This document shows, piece by piece, positions 8,328 to 16,141 of a stretch of DNA of 37,964 nt. The stretch spans positions 1 through 37,964 of the IMG/VR virus record IMGVR_UViG_3300011115_000146, one strand, 5' to 3'. Numbering within the stretch: position 1 is the stretch's first letter; the number at the start of each line of letters is the position of its first letter. The notes under the pieces were generated by a model. The model saw nothing but the letters and a program-made list of their open reading frames with translations, did no database searches and was not told where the DNA came from. The translations under genes and the position numbers were made by a program. The stretch comes from a virus.

Positions 8328-9853
8328 TGCACACGCCGATTTTGGGATCGGCGTATGTTGCTCGGAGCATCAATGCTGCGGACAACAGAATGGTCAATCT
8401 TTTTCCTGAGATTGTCCCAGAAGCTGGTAAAGAACCCGCCTTTCTGAACAGAGCACCAGGGCTTCGCTTACTCACTACTGCTGGCGACGGTCCCGTTCGG
8501 GGACTGTGGACGTATGGCGGTATTGCCTACGTTGTCAGCGGTGACAAACTCTACTCAATGGCTGGGTTTGGAACGCCGGTTGTTATCGGTACGGTGTCTG
8601 GCACAGGTCCGGTCAGCATGGCTGACAACGGAACCCAACTGTTCATTGCTTGCGGTGGGCCAAGCTACATCTACAACAACAGCACAGGCGGATTTGGTCC
8701 AATCACCGATCCAGACTTCCCCGGCGCGTTGACTGTTGGCTACCTTGACGGGTACTTTGTTTTTATTGAACCCAACAGCCAGAAAGTCTGGGTAACCAGT
8801 TTGCTGGACGGCACTTCAATTGACCCGTTAGAGTTCGCCAGCGCAGAAGGTAGCCCTGATAATCTGGTTAGCATGATTGTTGACCACCGCGAAGCGTGGT
8901 TGTTTGGGACAAACTCGGTCGAAGTCTTCTACGACGCTGGCAACGCAGACTTCCCGCTGCAACGCATCCAAGGCGCGTATAACGAGATCGGTTGCGCTGC
9001 AACATTCTCGGTCGCCAAGTTAGACAACGGGTTGTTCTGGTTGGGGGCAGATGCTCGCGGTCAGGGGATCGTTTACCGTTCGCAAGGTTATTCGGGCCAG
9101 CGAATCAGCACCCATGCGATTGAATACGCAATCGCTCAGTACGGCAACATCAGCGATGCGATTGCCTATACCTACCAGCAGGAAGGCCACTCTTTTTACG
9201 TCCTGACGTTCCCATCGGCTGATAAAACGTGGGTGTACGATGTATCTACACAAGCGTGGCATGAGCGGGCTGGCTTTGATAACGGCAACTTTACGCGGCA
9301 TCGCAGCAACTGCCAGATGGCGTACAACAGCGAAGTGGTTGTTGGCGATTACGCTAATGGCAACTTGTACGCTTTTGACCTAGACGTTTACGCTGACAAC
9401 GGCAGTGTCCAGAAATGGTTGCGTTCTTGGCGAGCGCTGCCAACCGGCCAGAACAATCTAACCCGCACCGCGCATCACAGTCTGCAACTAGACTGCGAGT
9501 CCGGTGTTGGTATTAGCGGGTCAGATTATACGGACCCAACCTTTTTGATTACCGAAAGCGGGTTGTACTTAACGACCGAATCTGGTGATTTCTTGATTTC
9601 TTACGAAGGTAGCGCCACGGTTGGAGTTGAACCTCGGGCAATGCTGCGCTGGTCGGATGATGGCGGTCACACTTGGTCAAACGAGCATTGGTCAGTCATG
9701 GGCAAGATCGGCGTTTACCAGCAGCGCGTATTTTGGCGGCGGCTCGGTATGACACTCAAACTGCGTGATCGAGTGTACGAGGTATCTGGTACAGATCCGG
9801 TCAAGATTGCCATCATGGGCGCTGAACTGCACTTGAGCGGGACAAATGCGTAA
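8327..9853 (+). CDS. Packaged DNA stabilization protein, P22 gp10-like
   Basis: A 508-residue protein. It has the family pattern 'SRSINAADNRMVNLFPE'-like N-terminus ('ARSINAADNRMVNLFPEIVP'), 'RAPGLRLLTTAGDGPVRGLW', 'YLDGYFVFIEPNSQKVWVTSLLDGTSIDPLEFASAEGSPDN' and 'AWLFGTNSVEVFYDAGN' (about 190-210). Repeating beta strands suggest the beta-propeller/barrel fold of gp10. In P22 this hub sits under gp4 and carries the tailspikes. The C-terminal 130 residues contain 'MLRWSDDGGHTWSNEHW', a conserved block also seen in gp10-like proteins of many podoviruses. It overlaps both neighbours by one base. Confidence 0.88.
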   Translation: MHTPILGSAYVARSINAADNRMVNLFPEIVPEAGKEPAFLNRAPGLRLLTTAGDGPVRGLWTYGGIAYVVSGDKLYSMAGFGTPVVIGTVSGTGPVSMADNGTQLFIACGGPSYIYNNSTGGFGPITDPDFPGALTVGYLDGYFVFIEPNSQKVWVTSLLDGTSIDPLEFASAEGSPDNLVSMIVDHREAWLFGTNSVEVFYDAGNADFPLQRIQGAYNEIGCAATFSVAKLDNGLFWLGADARGQGIVYRSQGYSGQRISTHAIEYAIAQYGNISDAIAYTYQQEGHSFYVLTFPSADKTWVYDVSTQAWHERAGFDNGNFTRHRSNCQMAYNSEVVVGDYANGNLYAFDLDVYADNGSVQKWLRSWRALPTGQNNLTRTAHHSLQLDCESGVGISGSDYTDPTFLITESGLYLTTESGDFLISYEGSATVGVEPRAMLRWSDDGGHTWSNEHWSVMGKIGVYQQRVFWRRLGMTLKLRDRVYEVSGTDPVKIAIMGAELHLSGTNA

Positions 9854-11721
9854 TGGCTGTTAGCAATAACATCACTACGATTCCGGCCTCTCGGGTTCCG
9901 TTAACAGACGAACGAACCAAGCTAATCTCGCGTGAATGGTATCGGTTTTTTAACAACCAATACACCAAGACCAACCAAAGCGCCAATGCGGTCACGCCTG
10001 GCGACTACGGCGCGATTGGCAACGGACTGGTTGATGACTCGGCCAGCATTCAGGCAGCGCTTGATTCCGGGTTTGATGTTTACCTGCCGCCTGGGAACGT
10101 CTACGCAATTGGCACAACGCTTACGATGTCCACGCCCAACCAGTCGTTTGGTGGGCCGGGTGTCTTGCGGATTGTTGGCGCAATTAACGGGCTAGAATTG
10201 ATCTCGCCAACCGCCACGATTGTGACGGGCATTCAGTTGGATTTGACGTTTAACTCGCCAACGCAAACTTCGGGTTGGGCGGTCTACATCAACAACAGTA
10301 GCCGCGTCAAAATCAACAAGCTAAACATCATCAGCGGTTTCGGCGGGTTGTACGTCCAGCAGGCCAACTGGGTGGTTGTGGACTTTATGTGGGCTTCGCT
10401 CTCAGGCCCCGGCGTCAAATGGTACGGCAACGACTCCACTCGATCTGATCTGTTGATCCTCAATGCCGTTGTGGTGGATACGGGCGACGCCTACTACGGC
10501 ATGGATTGGGACGGTAACTGTCACAGTTTGACGGTTAAGTACTTGGGCATTGTCGGCGGCAAGGGCATGATCATCCGTAATACCGGAGGATCTACAACCT
10601 TTCCCGCTATCGGGAGAATCGGTCAGGTGGAAGTGGACTACTCCACCGGCATCGGCGTTGAGATTCAGGCCGGTTTGGACTATGACTTTGTAATGCCCTA
10701 CGTTCTCGGCGCGGCGTCTGACGGGTTCCGAATTGCTGCGGCAATTAACGCTTACGAAGTGCGGATTACGGGCGGCAAGTCTATCGGCAACGGTGGCTAC
10801 GGCATTAACAACTTGGGTGGCGTGTTGCTGTACGCGGGCGATACGTCGCTGTACTCCAACGGCTTAGGAGAAACAAACGGATCAGTCTGGAGCAAGACGC
10901 CGCGTCAGGCGATTGATGACGATTACTATCTGACGGTCAGTAGCGGTTCGCCATTACTTGTTTTTGCGCCCACTGACTACCTTTCTTACGACAGAACCGC
11001 TAATCAGTACAACTTCCAAATTGCGGGCAACGGCATTTTCAATATGTCGGCTACTGCGGTTCAATCGTACAAACCAATTCGTATCCAAGGCTCAACATCT
11101 GGGTATGTTGGTTTGACTGTTCCAGCGGTAGCTGGCGGCACAACGTACACTTTTCCCTCTTCCCCAACTAACGGGTACTTTCTTCAGACAGACGGGTCTG
11201 GAATTTTATCGTGGGCGGCGGCAACTAGCGGCGGCGTTACCAGCGTTAGCGCAACCAGTCCGGTTAACTCTTCTGGCGGCACAACACCAAATATTACTGT
11301 AAACGCAACCAGCGCCAACACCCCGCTGTATCTTGTGCAGCGCAACAGTTCTGGAGACTTTAGCGGGAACTACATTACTGCTACTGGGTTTTACGCTGAC
11401 GCGACCTACTATATGCAGATGTCTGGGGCCAACCCAAATCTGGTGTTTGACACTAATGATTATTTAGCCTACGACCGGACTAACAACAGCTACAACTTTC
11501 AAATTGCTGGCAACGGGATTTTTAAGGTAACCCCAACTTATGCCCAATCGCTCCAGCCTTTTGTCTTACCTCAGTACACGGTGGCAACGCTTCCAACGGG
11601 CATTCAGGGAGCAACTGCTTACGTTACAGACGCCTCCGCTCCTGCGTATAATACAACCGTTGCCGGAGGCGGCTCCTCCGTTGTCCGTGTCTTCTTTGAC
11701 GGTACTTCGTGGAAAACCTGA
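9853..11721 (+). CDS. Tailspike/tail fibre A with pectate-lyase-like beta-helix
   Basis: A 622-residue protein. The N-terminal 60 residues (REWYRFFNNQYT) form a short particle-binding segment. Then 'TPGDYGAIGNGLVDDSASIQAALDSG-DVYLPPG' (about 49-83) is the start signature of the pectate-lyase superfamily beta-helix used by phage depolymerases. The beta-helix continues to about 330. Next come two copies of a 'DYL-YDRT-N-YNFQIAGNGIF' unit (about 375-400 and 535-560). The C-terminal block is 'YTVATLP-G--A-VTDA---TVAGGGSSVV-V-FDGTSW', shared with the next gene. It probably binds or cleaves surface polysaccharide. It is paralogous to tailspike B over the helix. Confidence 0.82.
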   Translation: MAVSNNITTIPASRVPLTDERTKLISREWYRFFNNQYTKTNQSANAVTPGDYGAIGNGLVDDSASIQAALDSGFDVYLPPGNVYAIGTTLTMSTPNQSFGGPGVLRIVGAINGLELISPTATIVTGIQLDLTFNSPTQTSGWAVYINNSSRVKINKLNIISGFGGLYVQQANWVVVDFMWASLSGPGVKWYGNDSTRSDLLILNAVVVDTGDAYYGMDWDGNCHSLTVKYLGIVGGKGMIIRNTGGSTTFPAIGRIGQVEVDYSTGIGVEIQAGLDYDFVMPYVLGAASDGFRIAAAINAYEVRITGGKSIGNGGYGINNLGGVLLYAGDTSLYSNGLGETNGSVWSKTPRQAIDDDYYLTVSSGSPLLVFAPTDYLSYDRTANQYNFQIAGNGIFNMSATAVQSYKPIRIQGSTSGYVGLTVPAVAGGTTYTFPSSPTNGYFLQTDGSGILSWAAATSGGVTSVSATSPVNSSGGTTPNITVNATSANTPLYLVQRNSSGDFSGNYITATGFYADATYYMQMSGANPNLVFDTNDYLAYDRTNNSYNFQIAGNGIFKVTPTYAQSLQPFVLPQYTVATLPTGIQGATAYVTDASAPAYNTTVAGGGSSVVRVFFDGTSWKT

Positions 11722-11722
11722 C

Positions 11723-13564
11723 ATGACCACCTACATCTCGCCCCAACCGAAACTGCAATTTCTGGACAACAACGGTGTACCGTTGTCGGGCGGTAAGGTT
11801 TACACCTACGCAGCCGGAACCACCACGCCGCTGACCACCTACACGGATTACACCGGCAACACGGCAAACTCCAACCCGGTCATTCTGGATAGTCGCGGTG
11901 AATGCAGCATCTGGTTGGGTACGTCTTCGTACAAGTTTAAACTCACCACATCCACGGACGTTGAAGTCTGGACCGTTGACAACATCTCGGTCCTGACCAG
12001 TTCTGCCAACATCACCTTTATTGAGTCTGGCACAGGCGCGGTTACTGAAACGGTTCAGGCCAAACTGCGCTTGGGTTATGTCTACCCCGAAGATTTTGGC
12101 GCTGCCGGTGATGGCACGACCAACGACACCACCGCGCTACAGAACGCAATCAATACCGGGCGTGACGTTTATCTTGCTGCTGGCAAAACCTATCTGCACA
12201 CCGTTGCGCTATCGGTCACGACCAATTACCAATGGGTTGGTGGCCCCGGCATCCTGAAGACTTCCGGCGCAATTAACAGCGTCAGCGTTGGCGGGGGCAG
12301 CATCGGCGTCAAGTTGTCGCTTAACTTTAACTCACCCGGCCAAACCAGCGGTTACGCAATTTACATCAGCAACGCCAGCCGAGTGACAATTGAGCGGGCG
12401 TATCTGTACGATGCGTTTGGGGCGCTGTACGTTGAACAGGCCAACACCGTTCAGTTGGAATGGATGTGGGGTATCCTGCGCGGCCCAGGCATCAAATGGT
12501 ATGGCGACGCTGCCAAGCGGTCGGACATCCTGTCGATTAACTTCTGTGTGCTTGATCCCGGCCCTAACTACTATGGATTTGAATGGGACGGCAACTGTAA
12601 TAGCCTGAACGTCAAGTACATGGGTTTGGTGTGCGGAGCCAGCAGCAGCACACAATCCAGCTACGGGTTCATCATCCAGAACACAGTGGGCGGCTACAAA
12701 TCGTCCACGGTCGGAACGATCTCTGGCACGGCGATGAACCTCAGTACGTCGCCCGCCAATCCGATTCTGGTGGGAATGGTTGTGACGGGTGCTGGCGTTG
12801 CGGCCAATACTACGGTTACCGGCGTTACCAACCCAACGACGTACACCGTTTCTCCTAGCCAAACGGTCGGCACTACGCTTACCACGACCCCCGCGTTTTA
12901 CCCGGCAATCGGTCGGATTGGTCAGGTTGAGATTGACTACGCTAAAGGAGCGGCAATTCAAGTCTTGGTCGGCGTGGACTACGATTTTGTCATGCCTTAC
13001 GTCACCGGCTCGGTCAGCGACGGAATGTACGTTTCGTCCACAATTGACAGCTACAACGTGCGCGTGACGGGTGGTAAGTTTATTGGTAATGGAGGCTACG
13101 GCATCAACAACACGACCGCTGGTCCGTTGCTTTTTGCTGGTGACACGCAACTGACTGACAACACTAGCGGGCAAACCAACGGCAGCGTTTGGAACTTGTC
13201 GCCTCGCCAAGCGGTAGATGAGTATTTCTATCTCGACGTTGGCGGTGACAAGTCGCTTGCCAGCGGTATTGCTCAAGTCAACTTCGCGCCTACTGATTAC
13301 ATTTCGTACGCCAGAAGCACCAACTTGATGGACTTCTTGATCGGCGGCACAAGCATCTTTCAGATTGGCGCAACTTCGGCCAACGCCCTCGCGCCGCTCA
13401 AACTTAAAACCTACACCGTTGCTACGCTGCCATCCAGCCCTGTTTTAGGCTGGACTGCGATGGTCACGGACGCTAACGCCACGACGTTCGCCAGCACCGT
13501 CGCTGGTGGTGGAAGTAATAACGTTCCCGTGTACTATGATGGCACGAACTGGAGGATCGGATGA
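11723..13564 (+). CDS. Tailspike B with head-binding domain and beta-helix
   Basis: I choose the ATG one base after the previous stop; earlier in-frame codons lie inside tailspike A. Residues about 5-90 (PQPKLQFLDNNGVPLSGGKVYTYAAGTTTPLTTY...ILDSRGECSIWL) match the P22-type tailspike head-binding domain. Residues about 115-150 carry the beta-helix entry 'YPEDFGAAGDGTTNDTTALQNAIN'. The helix is paralogous to tailspike A (for example WYGDAAKRSD versus WYGNDSTRSD). It is interrupted at about 325-380 by an insertion (GTISGTAMNLSTSP...TVSPSQTVG) that tailspike A lacks. The C-terminus ends in the VPVYYDGTNWRIG block. Of 613 residues, the N-terminus suggests that this protein is the one attached directly to the tail hub. 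Confidence 0.83.
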   Translation: MTTYISPQPKLQFLDNNGVPLSGGKVYTYAAGTTTPLTTYTDYTGNTANSNPVILDSRGECSIWLGTSSYKFKLTTSTDVEVWTVDNISVLTSSANITFIESGTGAVTETVQAKLRLGYVYPEDFGAAGDGTTNDTTALQNAINTGRDVYLAAGKTYLHTVALSVTTNYQWVGGPGILKTSGAINSVSVGGGSIGVKLSLNFNSPGQTSGYAIYISNASRVTIERAYLYDAFGALYVEQANTVQLEWMWGILRGPGIKWYGDAAKRSDILSINFCVLDPGPNYYGFEWDGNCNSLNVKYMGLVCGASSSTQSSYGFIIQNTVGGYKSSTVGTISGTAMNLSTSPANPILVGMVVTGAGVAANTTVTGVTNPTTYTVSPSQTVGTTLTTTPAFYPAIGRIGQVEIDYAKGAAIQVLVGVDYDFVMPYVTGSVSDGMYVSSTIDSYNVRVTGGKFIGNGGYGINNTTAGPLLFAGDTQLTDNTSGQTNGSVWNLSPRQAVDEYFYLDVGGDKSLASGIAQVNFAPTDYISYARSTNLMDFLIGGTSIFQIGATSANALAPLKLKTYTVATLPSSPVLGWTAMVTDANATTFASTVAGGGSNNVPVYYDGTNWRIG

Positions 13565-13905
13565 TCCAGCACTTTTTCGGCCCCGGCGTCTACGCCAAAG
13601 AATCACGCATCCCGGCGGGTCATGTGTTGGTTCAACACGCCCACAAGTATGACCATCTTTCTATTTTGGCTAGCGGGTCTGTAGAAGTTGTGGTTGATGG
13701 AAAAACATCGGTTGTCAACGCCCCCGCGTGTTTTACTATTGAAGCCAACAAGCACCATGGTGTTAAGACTCTGACCGACGCGGTTTGGTACTGCATACAC
13801 GCGACAAATTGCACAGACGAAAACGAAATTGATGACACGCTGATCCAACCAGCAAACATGACAGAGTTTGCAAATGTGATGCAGATTCTGGAAAAGGAGT
13901 ATTGA
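13561..13905 (+). CDS. Cupin-fold protein
   Basis: A 114-residue protein whose ATG overlaps the tailspike B stop. 'PAGHVLVQHAHKYDHLSILASGSVEVVVDG' (about 19-48) and 'APACFTIEANKHHGVKTLTDAVWYCIHAT' (about 57-85) have the two-motif cupin layout. His26, His28 and Asp31/His32 in motif 1 and His63/His64 in motif 2 could bind a metal. Single-domain cupins of this kind occur beside tail genes in other phages. A sugar-modifying, sugar-binding or structural role next to polysaccharide-binding tailspikes is possible. The substrate cannot be read from the sequence. Confidence 0.72.
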   Translation: MIQHFFGPGVYAKESRIPAGHVLVQHAHKYDHLSILASGSVEVVVDGKTSVVNAPACFTIEANKHHGVKTLTDAVWYCIHATNCTDENEIDDTLIQPANMTEFANVMQILEKEY

Positions 13906-13906
13906 G

Positions 13907-14641
13907 ATGCCTTGGATGATAGCTGCGGCCACCGTTGCGTCGGCGGTTATGGGGTCTAGATCGGCCAGCAAAGCCGCCGATGTACAAGCGCAAGCAACTC
14001 AATCCGCGCAAGATGCTCAAGAACGGATGTTCAACAAACAAGTTGAACTGCAAGAACCGTTTCGACAAGCTGGCGTTGGGGCGCTAAACAAACTGGTTTC
14101 TCTTAGTGATTACACCAAGTTTGGACAAGATCAGTTTCAGCAAGATCCTGGGTACGCGTTTCGGCTGTCCGAAGGTATGAAAGCACTTGACCGCACCGCT
14201 GCTGCTCGCGGCGGTTTGTTGTCTGGTGCCGCCCTTAAAGGGGCGACGCGGTACGGTCAAGAGATGGGTTCGCAAGAGTATCAAAACGCTTTTAACCGTT
14301 ACCAAGCAGAACGGGCGGCGCAACTTAACCCGCTGCAATCGTTGGCCGGTGTTGGTCAAACTTCTGCCAACACGCTGACCGGAGCGGCGGGCGCGTTTGG
14401 CGCACAGACAGGTCAAAACTTACAAGATGTCGCAAGCGCCCGCGCTTCTGGGTATCTGGGTGGGGCAAACGCGTTGTCCAGTGCTCTTGGTCAAGGCGGG
14501 CAAATGTATCAGTACAACCAACGCACAAATGCGTTGTCAGATATGTATGGTCGCGGTGGAAGCAACGCCGCGCCAATTTACGCGGCTACGCCTAGCTACG
14601 CTAGCAATTTGCTACCCGGCGGCGTCGGCAACCCATACTAA
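13907..14641 (+). CDS. Internal virion/DNA ejection protein (P22 gp7-like position)
   Basis: A 244-residue protein. A hydrophobic Ala/Val segment at residues 2-15 (PWMIAAATVASAVMG) is followed by an Ala/Gln-rich helical stretch. The conserved block 'DPGYAFRLSEGMKALDRTAAARGGLLSGAALKG' lies at about 80-112, then 'NALSSALGQGGQMYQYNQ'. This block is widespread in podovirus ejection proteins in the gp7 position. Such proteins leave the virion with the DNA and help it cross the cell envelope. It is the first of three consecutive genes of this class and lies where P22 has its ejection genes. Confidence 0.75.
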   Translation: MPWMIAAATVASAVMGSRSASKAADVQAQATQSAQDAQERMFNKQVELQEPFRQAGVGALNKLVSLSDYTKFGQDQFQQDPGYAFRLSEGMKALDRTAAARGGLLSGAALKGATRYGQEMGSQEYQNAFNRYQAERAAQLNPLQSLAGVGQTSANTLTGAAGAFGAQTGQNLQDVASARASGYLGGANALSSALGQGGQMYQYNQRTNALSDMYGRGGSNAAPIYAATPSYASNLLPGGVGNPY

Positions 14642-14650
14642 GAGTCAATC

Positions 14651-16141
14651 ATGGCACTTCGACCTCTTGACCCAGCAATCGTCAACGCTTACCAAGCGCC
14701 CAAGTTTAATATGCCAGATCCTTTGCAGGATGTGGCGGCGCTTGAGCAGATCAAGTCTGGACGTGTTGCTCGCCAAATCCATGAGCAACAACTAGCCCAA
14801 CTTCAGCAAGATCGTCTTGCGTTGGACGAAATGCAAAAGCGCATCACTGAAGCAGGTGGACCGTCGAACTTAAAGTCGGCGTTCACCGAGATGATCAATT
14901 CCAAACTGCCAGAATACGCAAAAATTGGATACGCTGGTCTTCAAAAGATTAAAGAACAAGAAGATTTTCAGTCTTTAATTAGCCCAAAAGCACCTGAAGC
15001 ACCGCCAAGCCCGGCGGTATCAACCGCGCCGATTACCGGTCAAGCAATATCAATGCGTCCTGTCAACGCTCCTTACAATGCGTTGGCTACTCCTGAAACT
15101 GACAGAGCAAACCAGTTGGCTACAATGGCTGCGCCACAACCCGCACCAAGTTTGCCAACTAATATGCTGGCATCTGATTCTGATCAAATAAATCGTCAGA
15201 TTCAAGGTGCTTATCTTTTGGGTACGCCGCCAGCGCTGGCTTATGCAAAAGCATTAGAAGCGCGTAGAGATGAAGCCAATAAAAATGTAGTTGTTTCTCC
15301 TGGATCAAGTGTATTTCAAGGCGGCAAAGAAGTTTATAGAGCGCCGGAAAAATCTGCTGAACAACCAACTTTGGTTAAAGAATTTCTTTTTGCAAAAAGT
15401 CCTGAAGGTGGAAATTTCAAAGGAACCATTCAAGATTTTCGGCTTGCTATGGCTGCTGCTGGTCGAACTCCGGCGCAACCTCTGGCTCCTGTTTCCACTT
15501 TTGACCAAACACTTGGACAAAATGTTTACGCTACCAGAGAAGAAATTCTTAAAAATCCAAAAAGATATTTGCCTCCAAGCGAAAAACCTGAGCAAATTAA
15601 AGCTGGTGAATTGCGTGATGAGTTTAACGCTCTAACTAAAGACTTCAGAGCTGTACAAGACGCTCACACCAAGATCACCACAACAGCGCCAACTGGCGCT
15701 GGTGATATGTCGTTGCTTTACAACTACGTCAAGCTTCTTGACCCAACATCTGTTGTGCGTGAAAGCGAATTTGCTGCTGCTGCTGCGTCTGGATCGTTTG
15801 GTGAGCGAGTACAAACCGCTGTCAACAAAGTGATGACTGGTCAGCGTCTTAGCGCAGATCTAAGAAAAGATTTTATTAATGAAGCAAGCAATCTTTACAA
15901 GGCTCAAAAAGCTGGCGCAGATCGCATCAAAGATCAATATACAAACATGGCCAAACGCGCCAAGTTGAATCCAGAAGATGTGATTGTTGATTATGCTGCT
16001 CCTGCTGCCCCTGTTGCCACAACCACCCCATCAAACATACCCAAAGAAGCAATAGATTTTTTGAAGCAAGGTCGCGGCACAAGAGAGCAATTTGATGCTC
16101 AATTTGGCCTAGGGTCTGCAAAAAGAGTTCTGGGGAATTAA
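14651..16141 (+). CDS. Putative internal virion/ejection protein
   Basis: A 496-residue, Ala/Gln/Pro-rich soluble protein. An N-terminal coiled coil (about 28-75, EQIKSGRVARQIHEQQLAQLQQD) is followed by a low-complexity Pro-rich linker (about 115-185). The C-terminal helical domain (about 315-450) contains 'GDMSLLYNYVKLLDPTSVVRESEFAAAAASGS' and 'VMTGQRLSADLRKDFINEASNLY', a block I recognise from ejection or internal virion proteins of many podoviruses. The base composition is visibly more AT-rich than the coat and tail genes from about 14.9 kb on, which suggests separate ancestry for this module. Confidence 0.68.
   Translation: MALRPLDPAIVNAYQAPKFNMPDPLQDVAALEQIKSGRVARQIHEQQLAQLQQDRLALDEMQKRITEAGGPSNLKSAFTEMINSKLPEYAKIGYAGLQKIKEQEDFQSLISPKAPEAPPSPAVSTAPITGQAISMRPVNAPYNALATPETDRANQLATMAAPQPAPSLPTNMLASDSDQINRQIQGAYLLGTPPALAYAKALEARRDEANKNVVVSPGSSVFQGGKEVYRAPEKSAEQPTLVKEFLFAKSPEGGNFKGTIQDFRLAMAAAGRTPAQPLAPVSTFDQTLGQNVYATREEILKNPKRYLPPSEKPEQIKAGELRDEFNALTKDFRAVQDAHTKITTTAPTGAGDMSLLYNYVKLLDPTSVVRESEFAAAAASGSFGERVQTAVNKVMTGQRLSADLRKDFINEASNLYKAQKAGADRIKDQYTNMAKRAKLNPEDVIVDYAAPAAPVATTTPSNIPKEAIDFLKQGRGTREQFDAQFGLGSAKRVLGN

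Noticed and set aside
12332-13276. 314-residue minus-strand frame opposite tailspike B
   Set aside because: It is an antisense shadow of the tailspike with no motif and no start signal.
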